Source: Gemmatimonadota bacterium (GTDB taxonomy: Bacteria; Gemmatimonadota; Gemmatimonadetes; Gemmatimonadales; GWC2-71-9). From it: 64,000 nt of DNA. The first letter of the stretch is position 1; each line of letters begins with the position of its first letter. The DNA is taken from positions 24,416 to 88,415 of the forward strand of contig QHUM01000042.1 of NCBI GenBank assembly GCA_003222135.1. Reading direction: 5' to 3'. The notes under the pieces are model-generated. The model worked only from the letters and a program-made list of their open reading frames with translations, was not told the origin of the DNA and ran no database searches. The position numbers were made by a program, and so were the translations under genes. This document shows, in pieces, positions 19,614 through 30,200 of this stretch.

Positions 19614-20753
19614 ATGCCTCGGCTTCTGCTCGCCTTGCTGGTGTCGAGCGCTAATCAGTTTGCGCCCGAAACGACATCGTGCAAGCCATGCCACGAGCGG
19701 ATCGTCGCGACATTCCTTCAGACTGCCCACCTCGCGACGTCCGCTGAAGCAACGGCCAGGTCCATCAAGGGGCGATTCTCCGCGGGGTACAACGTCCTCC
19801 GGACCAGCTCGCCCGGCGTCTCCTTCAAGATGGACGAGCGCACCGGTGTTTTCTACCAGACCGGCGTCGACTCGGCCCAGGGTCGATCCACAACCAGGCG
19901 CATCGATCTGGTCGTCGGGTCGGGGAGACGAGGGCAATCGTATCTCTACTGGAACGGCGGGCTCCTGTTCGAATTGCCGGTCTCCTATCTGACTGGACCG
20001 CGGCAGTGGATCAACAGCCCCGGCTACTCGGATGGGGAGATCGACTTCGGACGACTCATCGTGCCTCGCTGTCTGGAGTGTCACAGCACGACGTTTCCAC
20101 TGCAAACCGAGCGGGGTGCGGTGCGATACTCCCGGCGGTACCGATTGGGCATTTCCTGTGAAAAGTGTCATGGCGAGGGGCGAGAACACATCCGCTATCA
20201 GGCGTCTCATCCCGCGGAGACCCGCGGAGCGTTCATTCTCAATCCGGCGCGGTTCTCGAGAGACAGGAGGGTGGATAGTTGCGCCTTGTGCCATTCTGGA
20301 GAACGGGAGCCACGACGGCCGACCTTCTCATACCGGCCGGGCGAACGGTTGGACGACTATTTCGTCCATGAATCGGACGTAGCAGTTCCCGTTCCGGACG
20401 TGCACGGTGATCAGGTGGGTCTGCTGCGGCGCAGCAAGTGCTTTCGCGCGAGTCGGGACATGTCCTGCTCGACGTGCCACGACGTCCATCGGCCGGAACG
20501 CGACATCGCCTCGTTCGCTGAGAAGTGTCTGGGGTGTCATCAGACGGACGGACACCCGATGGCCGCCGAGATCGCAGGGCGCATGATGACGTCCTGTATC
20601 GACTGCCACATGCCCACGCGAAAATCCAACGCGATCCAGATCAACACTCCGGGGAAGCAGGGCGCGCTGTATTTCCGCAGCCACGAGATAGGCATCTATC
20701 CCCGAGTCGCCGCTAGGGTGCTTCAATCGACCGAGCAAAAACAGAACCGATAA
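19614..20753 (+). CDS. Seven-haem c-type cytochrome
   Basis: 379 residues from ATG 19614 with a short signal-like N-terminus (MPRLLLALLVSSANQFAP). Seven CXXCH haem-binding motifs are present: CKPCH, CLECH, CEKCH, CALCH, CSTCH, CLGCH and CIDCH. They are spread from about residue 23 to 344, the later ones closely spaced. A 100-residue haem-free segment after the first motif is beta-rich. The layout resembles cytochrome c554-like proteins of Acidobacteria and Planctomycetes, often fused there to TPR repeats, which are lacking here. Probably a periplasmic electron carrier or oxidoreductase; the partner is unknown. No cytochrome maturation genes are in the window. Confidence 0.88.
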   Translation: MPRLLLALLVSSANQFAPETTSCKPCHERIVATFLQTAHLATSAEATARSIKGRFSAGYNVLRTSSPGVSFKMDERTGVFYQTGVDSAQGRSTTRRIDLVVGSGRRGQSYLYWNGGLLFELPVSYLTGPRQWINSPGYSDGEIDFGRLIVPRCLECHSTTFPLQTERGAVRYSRRYRLGISCEKCHGEGREHIRYQASHPAETRGAFILNPARFSRDRRVDSCALCHSGEREPRRPTFSYRPGERLDDYFVHESDVAVPVPDVHGDQVGLLRRSKCFRASRDMSCSTCHDVHRPERDIASFAEKCLGCHQTDGHPMAAEIAGRMMTSCIDCHMPTRKSNAIQINTPGKQGALYFRSHEIGIYPRVAARVLQSTEQKQNR

Positions 20754-20778
20754 CGGATGCGAGCGGAGCCGCCCGCGC

Positions 20779-21519
20779 TCAGGGTGCGGACTTGGTCCAG
20801 ATGGCGATGACGCCGCAGCCCGAGTTGGTCCCGATGAACTCGCCTGGTGTCTCGGAGGAGCCGCGGTAGATCTCGATGCCCTGGACGTCCTGCGGCGGGG
20901 TGTTGCGCGCGAAGTAGGGCGTCGACTCCTGGCCGTCGAGGAAGTATTGCGGGTAGCACCCCGGCGGCGACCGGACCATCTTCGCGATGCAGGTGTTCGA
21001 GAGGCACACTTGCTCCACCCCTCGAACCGTCACAAGGATGTCGATAAGGGTGGCCGAGCCCGCGCGCTCGATCTGCTCCTTGGTGATGAAGTAGCCCACG
21101 CGTGAGTGACGCCGCCGCTCGAAGTCCGCGAACCGTTTCCCGAGCGCGCTCGGCTTGGTTTCGACCACGACGCCTGGCAGCTGGTACGTCGGGTCCAGCT
21201 CGAATACGTGCACGAGCGTCTTCCCCTCGCGGAAGCTGATCCGCCACGAGGCCGGCGAATAGCCCGCCGCGCTGATTTCGAGCATGTACTGGCCGGGCGC
21301 GAGCGTCAGCTCGAAGTTGCCGACGCTGTCCGCCGCGACGGAATCGCGGGCGTCGATCACGATGCGGACGCCGCGGATCGGCTCCCCCGTGACCCGGGCC
21401 ACAACCTGCCCGCGGAGCACCCCCGGGCGGCTCTGCTGGGCGGGCGCCTCCTGCGGTAAGGAAAGGCCGAGGGCGACGACCACCCAGGGAGCTGCGCGCT
21501 GCGTGTCGAAGAGGGACAT
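20779..21519 (-). CDS. Carboxypeptidase-regulatory-like plus TonB plug domain protein without barrel (1)
   Basis: 246 residues from ATG 21519. After a signal peptide comes a carboxypeptidase-regulatory-like beta sandwich (LRGQVVARVTGEPIRGVRIV, residues about 35-110). A segment FADFERRRHSRVGYFITKEQ leads into a TonB-receptor plug domain with the usual end (QDVQGIEIYRGSSETPGEFI, then CGVIAIWTK). The protein stops there; the beta barrel of some 600 residues is absent. It has four extra Cys in the plug (CLSNTCIAKM, CYPQYFLDGQ, NSGCGVI). It is divergent from a SusC gene 265 bases away. Function unknown; paralogues lie at 35729 and 39478. Confidence 0.8.
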   Translation of the reverse strand: MSLFDTQRAAPWVVVALGLSLPQEAPAQQSRPGVLRGQVVARVTGEPIRGVRIVIDARDSVAADSVGNFELTLAPGQYMLEISAAGYSPASWRISFREGKTLVHVFELDPTYQLPGVVVETKPSALGKRFADFERRRHSRVGYFITKEQIERAGSATLIDILVTVRGVEQVCLSNTCIAKMVRSPPGCYPQYFLDGQESTPYFARNTPPQDVQGIEIYRGSSETPGEFIGTNSGCGVIAIWTKSAP

Positions 21520-21783
21520 GACGTGCGCCTGAGGTCTTGGGTCGCTCGGGCTATAGTACCACCCTGCAACTACCCCGGAAAGAGGCTCCCGGGGCGGCGT
21601 TCGGTACGATCTTGCGCCCTTCCTGGGCGGCCCGCAGTATATGCATGCCGTCGGTCCCCCGGCTTCTGCCGGGGCGTTCCTCACTTCCGGTGCCGTCACA
21701 CCGGTCCGGCAAGCGTTGAATGTAGGACGGCGTGCAGCTGGGCATTGCGTCACCCCGAGCCACCACTTCTCAGGGGGGTCAGC

Positions 21784-24700
21784 ATGAAGCACGCGACGTT
21801 GCGCACATCCGGAGTCCTCGCCGTCACCACGGCACTGCTGGTCGGCGCGGTGGGCTGGCTGCACGCGCAAGGCGCCGTCATCACCGGCAAGATCACCGGC
21901 CGCCAAGGGGAAGCGCTCGGCGGTGCGGTCGTCATCGTCGAGGAGCTGAGCATCGGCGTCGCGACGACGACGACCGGCACGTACACTCTGACCGTGCCGC
22001 CGGAGCGCACCAAAGGGCAGACCGTGACGCTGCGCGCGCGGTACATCGGGTACTCGCCGGCGACGCGGCAGATCACGCTGACGCCGGGGACCCAGACCCA
22101 GAACCTCGAGCTCAAGTTCGACCCGATGACGCTCGACGCGGTCGTCGTGACGGGCGTGGCGGAGGCGACGGAGGCGAAGAAGCTCACGTTCGCGGTGGGC
22201 CACGTCGACGCGTCGCAGCTGCAGCAGGCGCCGGCGGTCTCGGCGCTGGGCGCGCTCGAGGGGAAGGTGGCGGGAGCGCGGCTCTTGTCCGCGAACGGCG
22301 CCCCCGGCGGCGAGCCGGCGATCCGACTGCGCTCCGCCACGAGCATCAGCGGCACACAGGATCCGCTGATCATTGTGGACGGGACGATCACGCGCCACGG
22401 CCTCGCGGACATCAACTCGGAAGACATCCAACGGGTCGAGGTCGTGAAGGGCGCGGCGGCGTCGTCGTTGTATGGCTCGGATGCGGCGAACGGGGTGGTG
22501 CAGGTCTTCACCAAGCGGGGCGACCGCATTCCCGACGGTCGGCTGGTCGTGACGGTCCGCAACGAGTACGGGGGGTCGTTCCGTCCGAAGACGATCCCGG
22601 TGTCGCTGGCGCATCCCTACCTCGCCGACTCGGCTGGGAACTACATCGACGCGACCGGGAATGTTCTCACACCGAACCAGAAACCCGTGGTGAAGGCCGA
22701 CCGGATCGCGGACGTCCCCTACAAGACGCTGTACGACGAGCAGGGAGCGGTCCTGACCCATGGCCCGTTCTATACCAACTACCTCTCCATCGGGCAGCGG
22801 CGCGGCAACACGAACTTCAACGTCTCGTTCCAGAACACCAAGCAGGACGGCATCATCATCCTGTTGAAGGGCTACAACCGGCAGAACTTCCGGCTGAACC
22901 TCGATCAGGCGCTCACGCCCCGGCTCGACCTCTCGGTGGGCGGCTTCTTCGGCAAGTCGAACAACAACCAGGTCGCGCAGGGTCCCGGCTCCCCCTTCTT
23001 CGCGGTGACGTTCGTCGAGCCCAACATCAACCTGGCCGCGCCGAACCCGGATGGCACCCCGTTCGCGGCGAAGATTCCATTCCGCCTGTCGAACGCCGAG
23101 AACCCGCTCTACCGGCTCGCCAACGAGCACATCAGCACCGACCGGTCGCGCTACACCGGCAACGTGAAGGCGATCTACCGTGTGCTGGACTGGCTGTCGT
23201 TGGAAGGCAACTACAACTACGACCAGGAAGCCTCCAACTACACGGATGAGACGCCCAAAAACTACCTGAACCCACAAGGCTCCCCGACCGACGGGTCGCT
23301 CGTGAAGACCGATTCGAGCGGCCGCACGTTCAATACCGGCGCCACGCTGACGAGCGTCCGGACCTTCCGGCTCGGCTCCTGGAACGTGAAGAACACAACC
23401 AAGGCCGCCGTGGTGTTCGAGGATCAGAACCGCGGCGTGTTCAGCCTCACCGGCAATGCGTTCGCGGTGGTGAAGACGCCGGAGTTCAACGCGATCGATT
23501 TGACCAAGCTGTCCCCTTCGTCCCGCGACGTGACGATCCGCAACCGGAACTACTACCTCATCTCCGGCTTCGACATCAAGGATCGTTACCTGATCGACGG
23601 CTTGGTGCGACGCGATGGATCGTCGCTGTTCGGCCCGGAGAGCCGCTGGCAGACCTACTATCGCGTGTCGGGCGCGTACCGTCTGTCCGAAGACTTGCAC
23701 ATCAATGGAGTCGACGAGCTCCGGCTGCGCGGCTCGTATGGTACGGCCGGCCTCCGCCCGGTGTACGACGCCCAGTACGAGAGCTTCGCCATCGTGGGCG
23801 GCGCGCCCGTGAAGCAGACACTCGGCAACAAGGCGCTCAAGCCGGCGCGCTCGGCCGAGACGGAAGTCGGTATCAACCTGGACCTGCTCGGTCGGTTTTC
23901 CCTGGAGTACTCGTACTCCCGCAAAGAGACGAAAGACCAGATCCTGCAGGTGCCGCTCTCCGCGGCGACCGGTTACCTGAATCAATGGCAGAACGCCGCG
24001 ACGCTGCTCGGGAACACGCACGAGCTGTCCCTGGGCGTGATCCTCGCGGATCGGCCGGAGTTCTCGTGGAGGTTGAACGTCGCGGCCGACCGGACCCGCC
24101 AGAAGATCACGCAGCTCAACACGGCGCCGTTCCTGGTCGGACCGGACTACGTCGGCAACAACGACGTGACCCAGCACTTCCTGATCGCGGCGGGCGAAAC
24201 TTTTGGCGTGATCTACGGCACCAAGACCATCCGGAATCTCTCCGACCTGTACGCGGATACGTCGAAGCATGACGTTTGCCCCGGCACCTGGTGCCGTGAC
24301 AGCTTGGTCGTGAACGAGGAAGGGTACGTCGTCCGCAAGAGCGTCTGGCAGACCGTCAACGAGAAGCCGATGGCGTATCAGTTCTACGATGCCAGTGGCA
24401 GGCTGGTCAGGACCGTCAAGATCGCGGACGTGAACCCCGACTTCAATATGAGTTTCACGACCAACCTGCGGTACAAGAACTTTTCCGCCTACGCGCTCGT
24501 GGACTGGGTGCAGGGCGGCAAGATCTACAACGGCACGCGGCAGTGGCCCTTCTTCGAGCTGCGCGACCGCGTGTACGACCAGAGCAACAAGCCGGCGGCC
24601 CCGGCGGGCACGCCCTACAGCACCGGGAAGAAGTCGATCGACTACTACAACTTCTTCTACAACAGTATCAACCCCATCGACTTCTTCGTCGAGAACGGCA

Positions 24701-24948
24701 CGTACGTCAAGATCAAGGAGCTGAACGTCAGCTACAGCTTCGGTCGCAGTACGCTGGGTAAGCTCGGGATCGGCCTCAACAACCTCCGCATCGGGGTGAT
24801 CGGGCGCAATCTGTTCACCTTCACCAAGTACTCCGGCTACGATCCCGAGGTGGCCGGGCTGTCGGGCGACCCCTATTCGTTCCGCTTCGACGGGTTCTCG
24901 TATCCCAACTTCCGGACCTTCACCGGCTATGCCGAGGTGGACTTTTGA
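21784..24948 (+). CDS. SusC/RagA-family TonB-linked outer-membrane protein (1)
   Basis: TonB-dependent importer, 1,054 residues from ATG 21784, preceded by CAGGGGGGTC. Domains in order: signal peptide 1-28; carboxypeptidase-regulatory-like domain (ITGKITGRQGEALGGAVVIV); plug domain with VVVTGVAEATEAKK and the SusC signature EVVKGAAASSLYGSDAANGV; then a 22-stranded barrel ending in FTGYAEVDF. It pairs with the SusD-like gene 35 bases downstream. It is closest in the window to the SusC at 40630 (EELSIGVATTTTGTYTL against SELNIGVFTSNDGRYTI). The substrate is unknown. The 264-base upstream region shows no convincing promoter. Confidence 0.95.
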   Translation: MKHATLRTSGVLAVTTALLVGAVGWLHAQGAVITGKITGRQGEALGGAVVIVEELSIGVATTTTGTYTLTVPPERTKGQTVTLRARYIGYSPATRQITLTPGTQTQNLELKFDPMTLDAVVVTGVAEATEAKKLTFAVGHVDASQLQQAPAVSALGALEGKVAGARLLSANGAPGGEPAIRLRSATSISGTQDPLIIVDGTITRHGLADINSEDIQRVEVVKGAAASSLYGSDAANGVVQVFTKRGDRIPDGRLVVTVRNEYGGSFRPKTIPVSLAHPYLADSAGNYIDATGNVLTPNQKPVVKADRIADVPYKTLYDEQGAVLTHGPFYTNYLSIGQRRGNTNFNVSFQNTKQDGIIILLKGYNRQNFRLNLDQALTPRLDLSVGGFFGKSNNNQVAQGPGSPFFAVTFVEPNINLAAPNPDGTPFAAKIPFRLSNAENPLYRLANEHISTDRSRYTGNVKAIYRVLDWLSLEGNYNYDQEASNYTDETPKNYLNPQGSPTDGSLVKTDSSGRTFNTGATLTSVRTFRLGSWNVKNTTKAAVVFEDQNRGVFSLTGNAFAVVKTPEFNAIDLTKLSPSSRDVTIRNRNYYLISGFDIKDRYLIDGLVRRDGSSLFGPESRWQTYYRVSGAYRLSEDLHINGVDELRLRGSYGTAGLRPVYDAQYESFAIVGGAPVKQTLGNKALKPARSAETEVGINLDLLGRFSLEYSYSRKETKDQILQVPLSAATGYLNQWQNAATLLGNTHELSLGVILADRPEFSWRLNVAADRTRQKITQLNTAPFLVGPDYVGNNDVTQHFLIAAGETFGVIYGTKTIRNLSDLYADTSKHDVCPGTWCRDSLVVNEEGYVVRKSVWQTVNEKPMAYQFYDASGRLVRTVKIADVNPDFNMSFTTNLRYKNFSAYALVDWVQGGKIYNGTRQWPFFELRDRVYDQSNKPAAPAGTPYSTGKKSIDYYNFFYNSINPIDFFVENGTYVKIKELNVSYSFGRSTLGKLGIGLNNLRIGVIGRNLFTFTKYSGYDPEVAGLSGDPYSFRFDGFSYPNFRTFTGYAEVDF

Positions 24949-24983
24949 ACCCCCGGCGCGACCTTCCGAGGAGCGCGAACGCC

Positions 24984-27125
24984 ATGAGCACGAGGACACG
25001 AATCCCCGCGGCGTGGAGCCTCGTCGCGACGCTGCTCGTCGCCGGCGGGTGCGACACGCTCAACGTCAGCAACCCCAACGCGCCGGACTCGCCGCGCCTC
25101 TTGTCGGACCCGGCGACGGTGCAGTCGATCGCGGTGGGGGCGTTGCGGACCTGGTACAACACCACCCAGGCGATGGATCCCGATGGCTCGCTGATCGTGA
25201 TGGCGCGCAGCCACGTCGCGTCGTGGAACAACTGGCAGATCCGGATCTACACCGGTTGCACCACCGGTCCGGCACCCACCTACGGCACGTGCGGGACGAC
25301 CATCGGCACGTACCCGCGGATCGAGTGGCAGAACGACCCCACGGCGGCGGCCCGTGTCCAGATCGAGGGCTACTGGTATGGCTATTACTCCGCCCTGTCC
25401 TCGGCCAACGACGTGCTGAAGGCCATCCGGGTGACCAAGCTGGTCATAACGGACTCGGTGACGACGAAGATGGTGGAGACCATGGCCGTACTGGCGCAGG
25501 CCCTCACCCTGAGCGGCATCGCGCTCAACTACGACAAGGGCTTCATCGTCGACTACAACACGGACCTCACGACGCTCCAGTTCTCCACCCGGGCGCAGCT
25601 CCGCGACGCCGCGCTCGCCAAGTTCGATGAGGCCATCACGCTGGCGAACGCGAACAAGTTCACGGTCCCGGACAACTTCTTCAACTCCCCGGGCACCGCG
25701 TACGACAACAAGATGATCGCGCAGATCGCCAACACCATGGCGGCGCGGACGCTGGCGTATTTCGCCCGTGATGCCGCTGAGAACGCGGCCGTCGATTGGG
25801 CGCGGGTCGTGGGTTATGCCTCCAAGGGGATCAGCAGCGGCACGGCGTTCGATTGGGTCTTCAAGCATGACGGCTGCGTCAACTACTGCGACTACTTGAA
25901 GAACTGGAGCAACGACATGACCACGATGCGGGTCCACACCCGCGTCGCGCACCTGCTCGATCCGGTGTCGCAAGAGGACCCGTGGCCGATCAACAACCCG
26001 CTGTCCCGACCGACGGCGGGGATCACGGGGAGCCCGCTGGCCCAGGCGGTGACGCCCCTGTCCATGCAGTACATCACGACCGGCCGGCAGATCTCCGTGG
26101 ATACCGAGCTGGTCGTCGTGACGGGCACGACCGCGACCACGTTCACGGCCGTGGTCACGCAGGATCATCCGGGTCCCACCACCCTTTCGGCCGCGATTAC
26201 GAAGGATACCGTGCCACAGGCAGCGACACCGGCATCGATGACCGGTATTCATGTCGGCGCTCTGGTATGGGTTGAAGACACGGCGACCACCCAACCGCGG
26301 GAGGTCGTCACGGTCAAATCAGTAACCGCGACGACGTTCACGGCCCTGTTCAAGAAAAATCATCCGGCCGGCGCCACGGTCTCGCTGACGATCCACCGCA
26401 ACAAGGGCGCGCAAGGCAACCCCCAGCCCAGCTCGCCCGACAAGCGACTCGGCGATGGCACGTACGGGACGGGAAAATTCGCGGCCAACGTCACGGAAAC
26501 GCCTGACGCCGACGCCGGCGCCGGTACCGACTACGCGTGGAGCTTCGACGAGGCGATCCAGCCTTCTGCCCGTGGCTCGTGGCACCAGACCTCGATCGGG
26601 CAAGTCCGCTACATCACGCTCAGCGGCATCGATCCCAACGGCACGAGCGCCGGGTTCGGACCGGGGCCGGTGGTGCTGGGGGCTGAGAACGATCTACTCT
26701 GGGCGGAGGGTCTGATCAGGAGCGGCGGCAGCGCGGTCACCGCGGCTGGGCTCATCAATAAGAGCCGGGTGGGTCGCGGTGGTCTTCCCGCGCTCACCGG
26801 GGCGGAGACGGCAGCGCAGCTGCTCGCGGCCCTGCAATATGAGCAGGACGTGGAGCTGCCGGGGTCGAACGTAGCGCCCTATTACAACCAGCGACGCATC
26901 GATGGGTTAGAGGCGCTGACGCCGCACGAGATGCCGGTTCCGGCGAAGGAGTTGGGCGTGCTGCAGCAGCCGCTCTACACCTGGGGTGGCGGTAACCCGC
27001 CCAACAGTCCATCGGCGCCCGCGGGGAGCATCGCGGCGCTGCGAGCCGCGCCGCTGATCTGGCCGATCATCGAGCAGCAGATGCTCATGCAGGCAAGAGC
27101 CAACCCCCGGCGGGCTCGCCAGTAA
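24984..27125 (+). CDS. SusD-like lipoprotein with an inserted repeat module (1)
   Basis: Surface lipoprotein that caps the SusC barrel and helps bind its substrate. 713 residues from ATG 24984 (Shine-Dalgarno GAGGAG); lipobox LLVAGGC, then the SusD-type DTLNVSNPN. Helical TPR-like regions span residues about 40-340 and 480-710 (ALAQALTLSGIALNYDKGF, LWAEGLIRSGG). It is some 200 residues longer than usual. Residues about 369-475 hold two copies of a beta-type motif, TGTTATTFTAVVTQDHPGPT and KSVTATTFTALFKKNHPAGA, with a 40-residue linker. An in-frame TTG at 24945 overlaps the SusC stop but gives no proper signal peptide. Confidence 0.9.
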   Translation: MSTRTRIPAAWSLVATLLVAGGCDTLNVSNPNAPDSPRLLSDPATVQSIAVGALRTWYNTTQAMDPDGSLIVMARSHVASWNNWQIRIYTGCTTGPAPTYGTCGTTIGTYPRIEWQNDPTAAARVQIEGYWYGYYSALSSANDVLKAIRVTKLVITDSVTTKMVETMAVLAQALTLSGIALNYDKGFIVDYNTDLTTLQFSTRAQLRDAALAKFDEAITLANANKFTVPDNFFNSPGTAYDNKMIAQIANTMAARTLAYFARDAAENAAVDWARVVGYASKGISSGTAFDWVFKHDGCVNYCDYLKNWSNDMTTMRVHTRVAHLLDPVSQEDPWPINNPLSRPTAGITGSPLAQAVTPLSMQYITTGRQISVDTELVVVTGTTATTFTAVVTQDHPGPTTLSAAITKDTVPQAATPASMTGIHVGALVWVEDTATTQPREVVTVKSVTATTFTALFKKNHPAGATVSLTIHRNKGAQGNPQPSSPDKRLGDGTYGTGKFAANVTETPDADAGAGTDYAWSFDEAIQPSARGSWHQTSIGQVRYITLSGIDPNGTSAGFGPGPVVLGAENDLLWAEGLIRSGGSAVTAAGLINKSRVGRGGLPALTGAETAAQLLAALQYEQDVELPGSNVAPYYNQRRIDGLEALTPHEMPVPAKELGVLQQPLYTWGGGNPPNSPSAPAGSIAALRAAPLIWPIIEQQMLMQARANPRRARQ

Positions 27126-27154
27126 GTCGGCTCGACTCGTAGTTGGGTCGAACC

Positions 27155-27192
27155 CCAACAGGCGCGTCGCTCCGCGGCGCGCCTGTTGGTTT
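27155..27192 (+). terminator. Rho-independent terminator after the first SusCD pair
   Basis: The stem CCAACAGGCGCG(TC)GC pairs with GCGGCGCGCCTGTTGG across loop TCC, 15-16 bp with one mismatch, followed by TTTG. It overlaps the region just upstream of the FG-GAP protein start. Confidence 0.75.
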
Positions 27193-27221
27193 GCCGGACC
27201 TGTTTGAAGGAGCGTCTGGGA

Positions 27222-30200
27222 TTGCGATACCTGTCGGCGGCCCTCGCGCTCGTCTCGGCGTGCCGGGGTGCGGCGCCCGCGTGGCATGAGGAGGCCGGGT
27301 ATCGCTGGCGCGAGCTGCGCGTGGCGCGCCGTGGCGGTCCAGGGTTCGCGCAGCTGCCCGCCTCCCGCACCGGCATCCGCTTCACCAATAGCGTCACGCT
27401 CGACAGCGCGCTCTGGAATCGCCACCTGGCGCAAGGCGGCGGCGTCGCCCTGGGCGACGTGGACGGCGACGGCCTTCCCGACGTCTACTTGACGAGCAAC
27501 CAAGGCTCGAACGTCCTGTACAAGAACCTGGGCGACTGGCGCTTCGAGGATGTGACCGCCCGAGCCGGCGTCGCCCTGACCGGGCGCCATTCCACTGGCG
27601 CCGTGTTCGCGGACGTGGACGGCGACGGCGACCTGGACCTGCTGGTCAGCACGCTGGGCGGCGGCGTGGCGCTCTTCGTGAACGACGGGCACGGCGTGTT
27701 CATCGAGCGGACGGCCGAGGCGGGGCTCGCGTCGCGCGCCGGCAGCATGACGATGACCCTGAGCGACGTGGATGGGGACGGTCACCTCGATCTCTACGTG
27801 GCCAACTACAAGACCCGGACGGCGATGGATGTCTATCCACCGCAGGAACGGGCGTTCGATCAGGTGGTCCGGCCGGTCGGGAAGCGCTTCGAAGTCGTCC
27901 CCAAGTTCCAGCAGGAGTACCGCGTCGTGGATCGGCCCGAGTACGGCCTGGTGTCGATGCAGCAGCGCGCCGACCCGGACGGCTTCTATCTGAACGACGG
28001 CAAGGGCCACTTCACGCTGGTGCCGTGGACATCGGCGCGGTTCCGCGACGAGACCGGCAAGCCGCTCCGCGCGGCGCCGGAATACTTCGCGCTGTCCGCC
28101 AAGTTTACCGATGTGGACGGTGACGGGGCGCCCGACCTGTACGTGTGCGACGATTTCGAGGACCCGGATTTCCTGTGGCTGAACGACGGGAACGGGACGT
28201 TTCGCGAGGCTCCCCGGCTCGCGCTCCGCAGCACCAGCAACTCCTCGATGGCGGTGGACTTCTCCGATGTCGATCGCGACGGTCAGGTGGACATCTTCGT
28301 CGCGGACATGCTCGGCCGGGGCCCGCGCCGCAAGACGGAGGTGCCCACCCACACGCCCCTCCCCAAGCTGGTCGGGCAGATCGACGACCGACCGCAGTGG
28401 CAGCGCAACACGCTGCTCAAGAATCGCGGCGACGGCACGTTCGCGGAAATCGCGGGCTTCGCCGGCGTCGAAGCCTCGGACTGGTCCTGGGACGCGCAGT
28501 TCCTGGACGTGGATCTCGACGGCTACGAGGACCTGCTCATCACCACCGGGCACCTGTGGGACGTCATGGATGCCGACACCTGGGAGCGGGCCCGGACGAC
28601 GTTCTCGGGGCCCGAGTGGCGCCGGGAGCTCGCGCAGTTCCCCAAGCTGGCGCTGCCGAGCGTCGCCTTCCGCAACAACGGCGACCTCACGTTCTCGGAG
28701 GTCGGCCGGCGGTGGGGGTTCGGCGCCGACGATGCGATCTCGCACGGCATGGCCATGGCGGACCTGGACGGCGATGGGGCCCTGGACGTCGTGGTCAATC
28801 GACTGGGCTCGCCGGCAGCGGTGTTTCGCAACCTCGCCAGTGCGGCGCGCGTGGCCGTGCGGCTGCGCGGCCAGGCGCCGAACACGGCGGCTGCGGGCTC
28901 GAAGATCCGGGTCCTGGGCGGCCCGGTCGCCGTGCAGCAGAAAGAGGTCGTGCTGGGCGGTAGCTACCTCTCCGGCTCCGATCCACTCTACAGTTTCGCC
29001 GCCGGGAAGGCGCAGGAGCTGACGATCGAAGTGGACTGGCGGCGCGGCGCGCATTCGGTGATTCGCCACGTCAGCCCGAATCGCGAATACGAGATCGTGG
29101 AGCCGCCGGCCACCCCAAGCGTGACCCCCAGCCCCCAGCCCCCAGCCCCTTGGTTCCGCGACGTCTCGCCGCGGCTCGATCACCGCCACGTCGACACGCC
29201 GTACAATGACTGGGCCCGCCAGCCCCTGCTCCCGCAGGCGCTGAGCCGGCTCGGCCCCGGGATCACCTGGTATGACGTCGACGACGACGGTGCCGAGGAC
29301 CTGTTGATCACCTCGGGCGCGGGCGGTGCGTTGGCGTACTACCGGAACGAGCAGGGCCGCTTCACGAAGGTCCGCCTCCACCTTCCCCTCGCGCGCTACG
29401 ACGAGACCACGGTGTTACCGCTGCCGGACGGCGACGGCGGCACGGTGTTGCTCGTCGGCGAGTCGAGCTACGAGTCGCGGACGCCGGCTGAAGCCGCGGC
29501 GGTGCCGTCGGTGCTCGCAGTCGTGCCCCGCACCGGTGCGACCCTCCCGGTCGTGCCCGGAGACGTCGCGAGTATCGGCCCGCTGGCTCTGGCCGACCTG
29601 GATGGGGATGGCGACCTGGACCTGTTCGTCGGCGGCCGCGTCCTGCCGGGCGCGTACCCGAAGCCGCCCTCCTCGCGGCTCTTCCGGAACGACGGCGGCC
29701 GCTTCGTACGGGACGAGACCAACACCCCACTGTTCGACCGCGTCGGCCTCGTCTCGGCCGCGGTGTTTTCCGACGTGAACGGCGACGGCTGGCCCGATCT
29801 GATCCTCGCGCCGGAGTGGGGGTCGCTCAAGCTGTTCTTGAACGACCACGGCCGGTTGCGCGACGCGAGCGCCGAGTGGGGACTGGACCGCTGGGTGGGT
29901 CGCTGGAACGGCGTGACGACGGGCGATTTAAACGGTGATGGTCGGCTGGATATCGTCGCGACGAGCTGGGGTCGGAACACCAGGTATCACGTCGATGCCG
30001 CACACCCGCTGCTCTTGTACTACGGCAACTTCACCGGCTCGCACCGCTGGGACATGGTCGAGGCCCAGTATGACGACCGGCTGCACGCCGTCGCTCCGCT
30101 GACGCCGCTCGGCCGCCTCATGACCGCGTTGCCGGCGGTGCGGTTCCGGACGCGCACCTTTGCGGCGTATGCCAACGCCACGCTCCCCGAGGTCCTCGGG

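Noticed and set aside
20754..20778. Terminator between the cytochrome and the plug-only gene
   Set aside because: Only a 5-bp inverted repeat with no T-run; too weak to list.
21529..21557. Plus-strand promoter of the first SusC around TATAGT
   Set aside because: No acceptable -35 at 16-18 bases; the TACTAT read on the other strand is noted only in passing.
24945..24983. TTG start of the first SusD-like gene overlapping the SusC stop
   Set aside because: The ATG at 24984 has a good Shine-Dalgarno sequence and gives a normal lipoprotein signal; the earlier start would bury it.
21520..24999. Very long minus-strand open frame running upstream of the plug-only gene
   Set aside because: It is the antisense of the SusC gene in high-GC sequence; the composition is Arg/His/Val-rich with no domain, and a proper signal peptide begins only at 21519.
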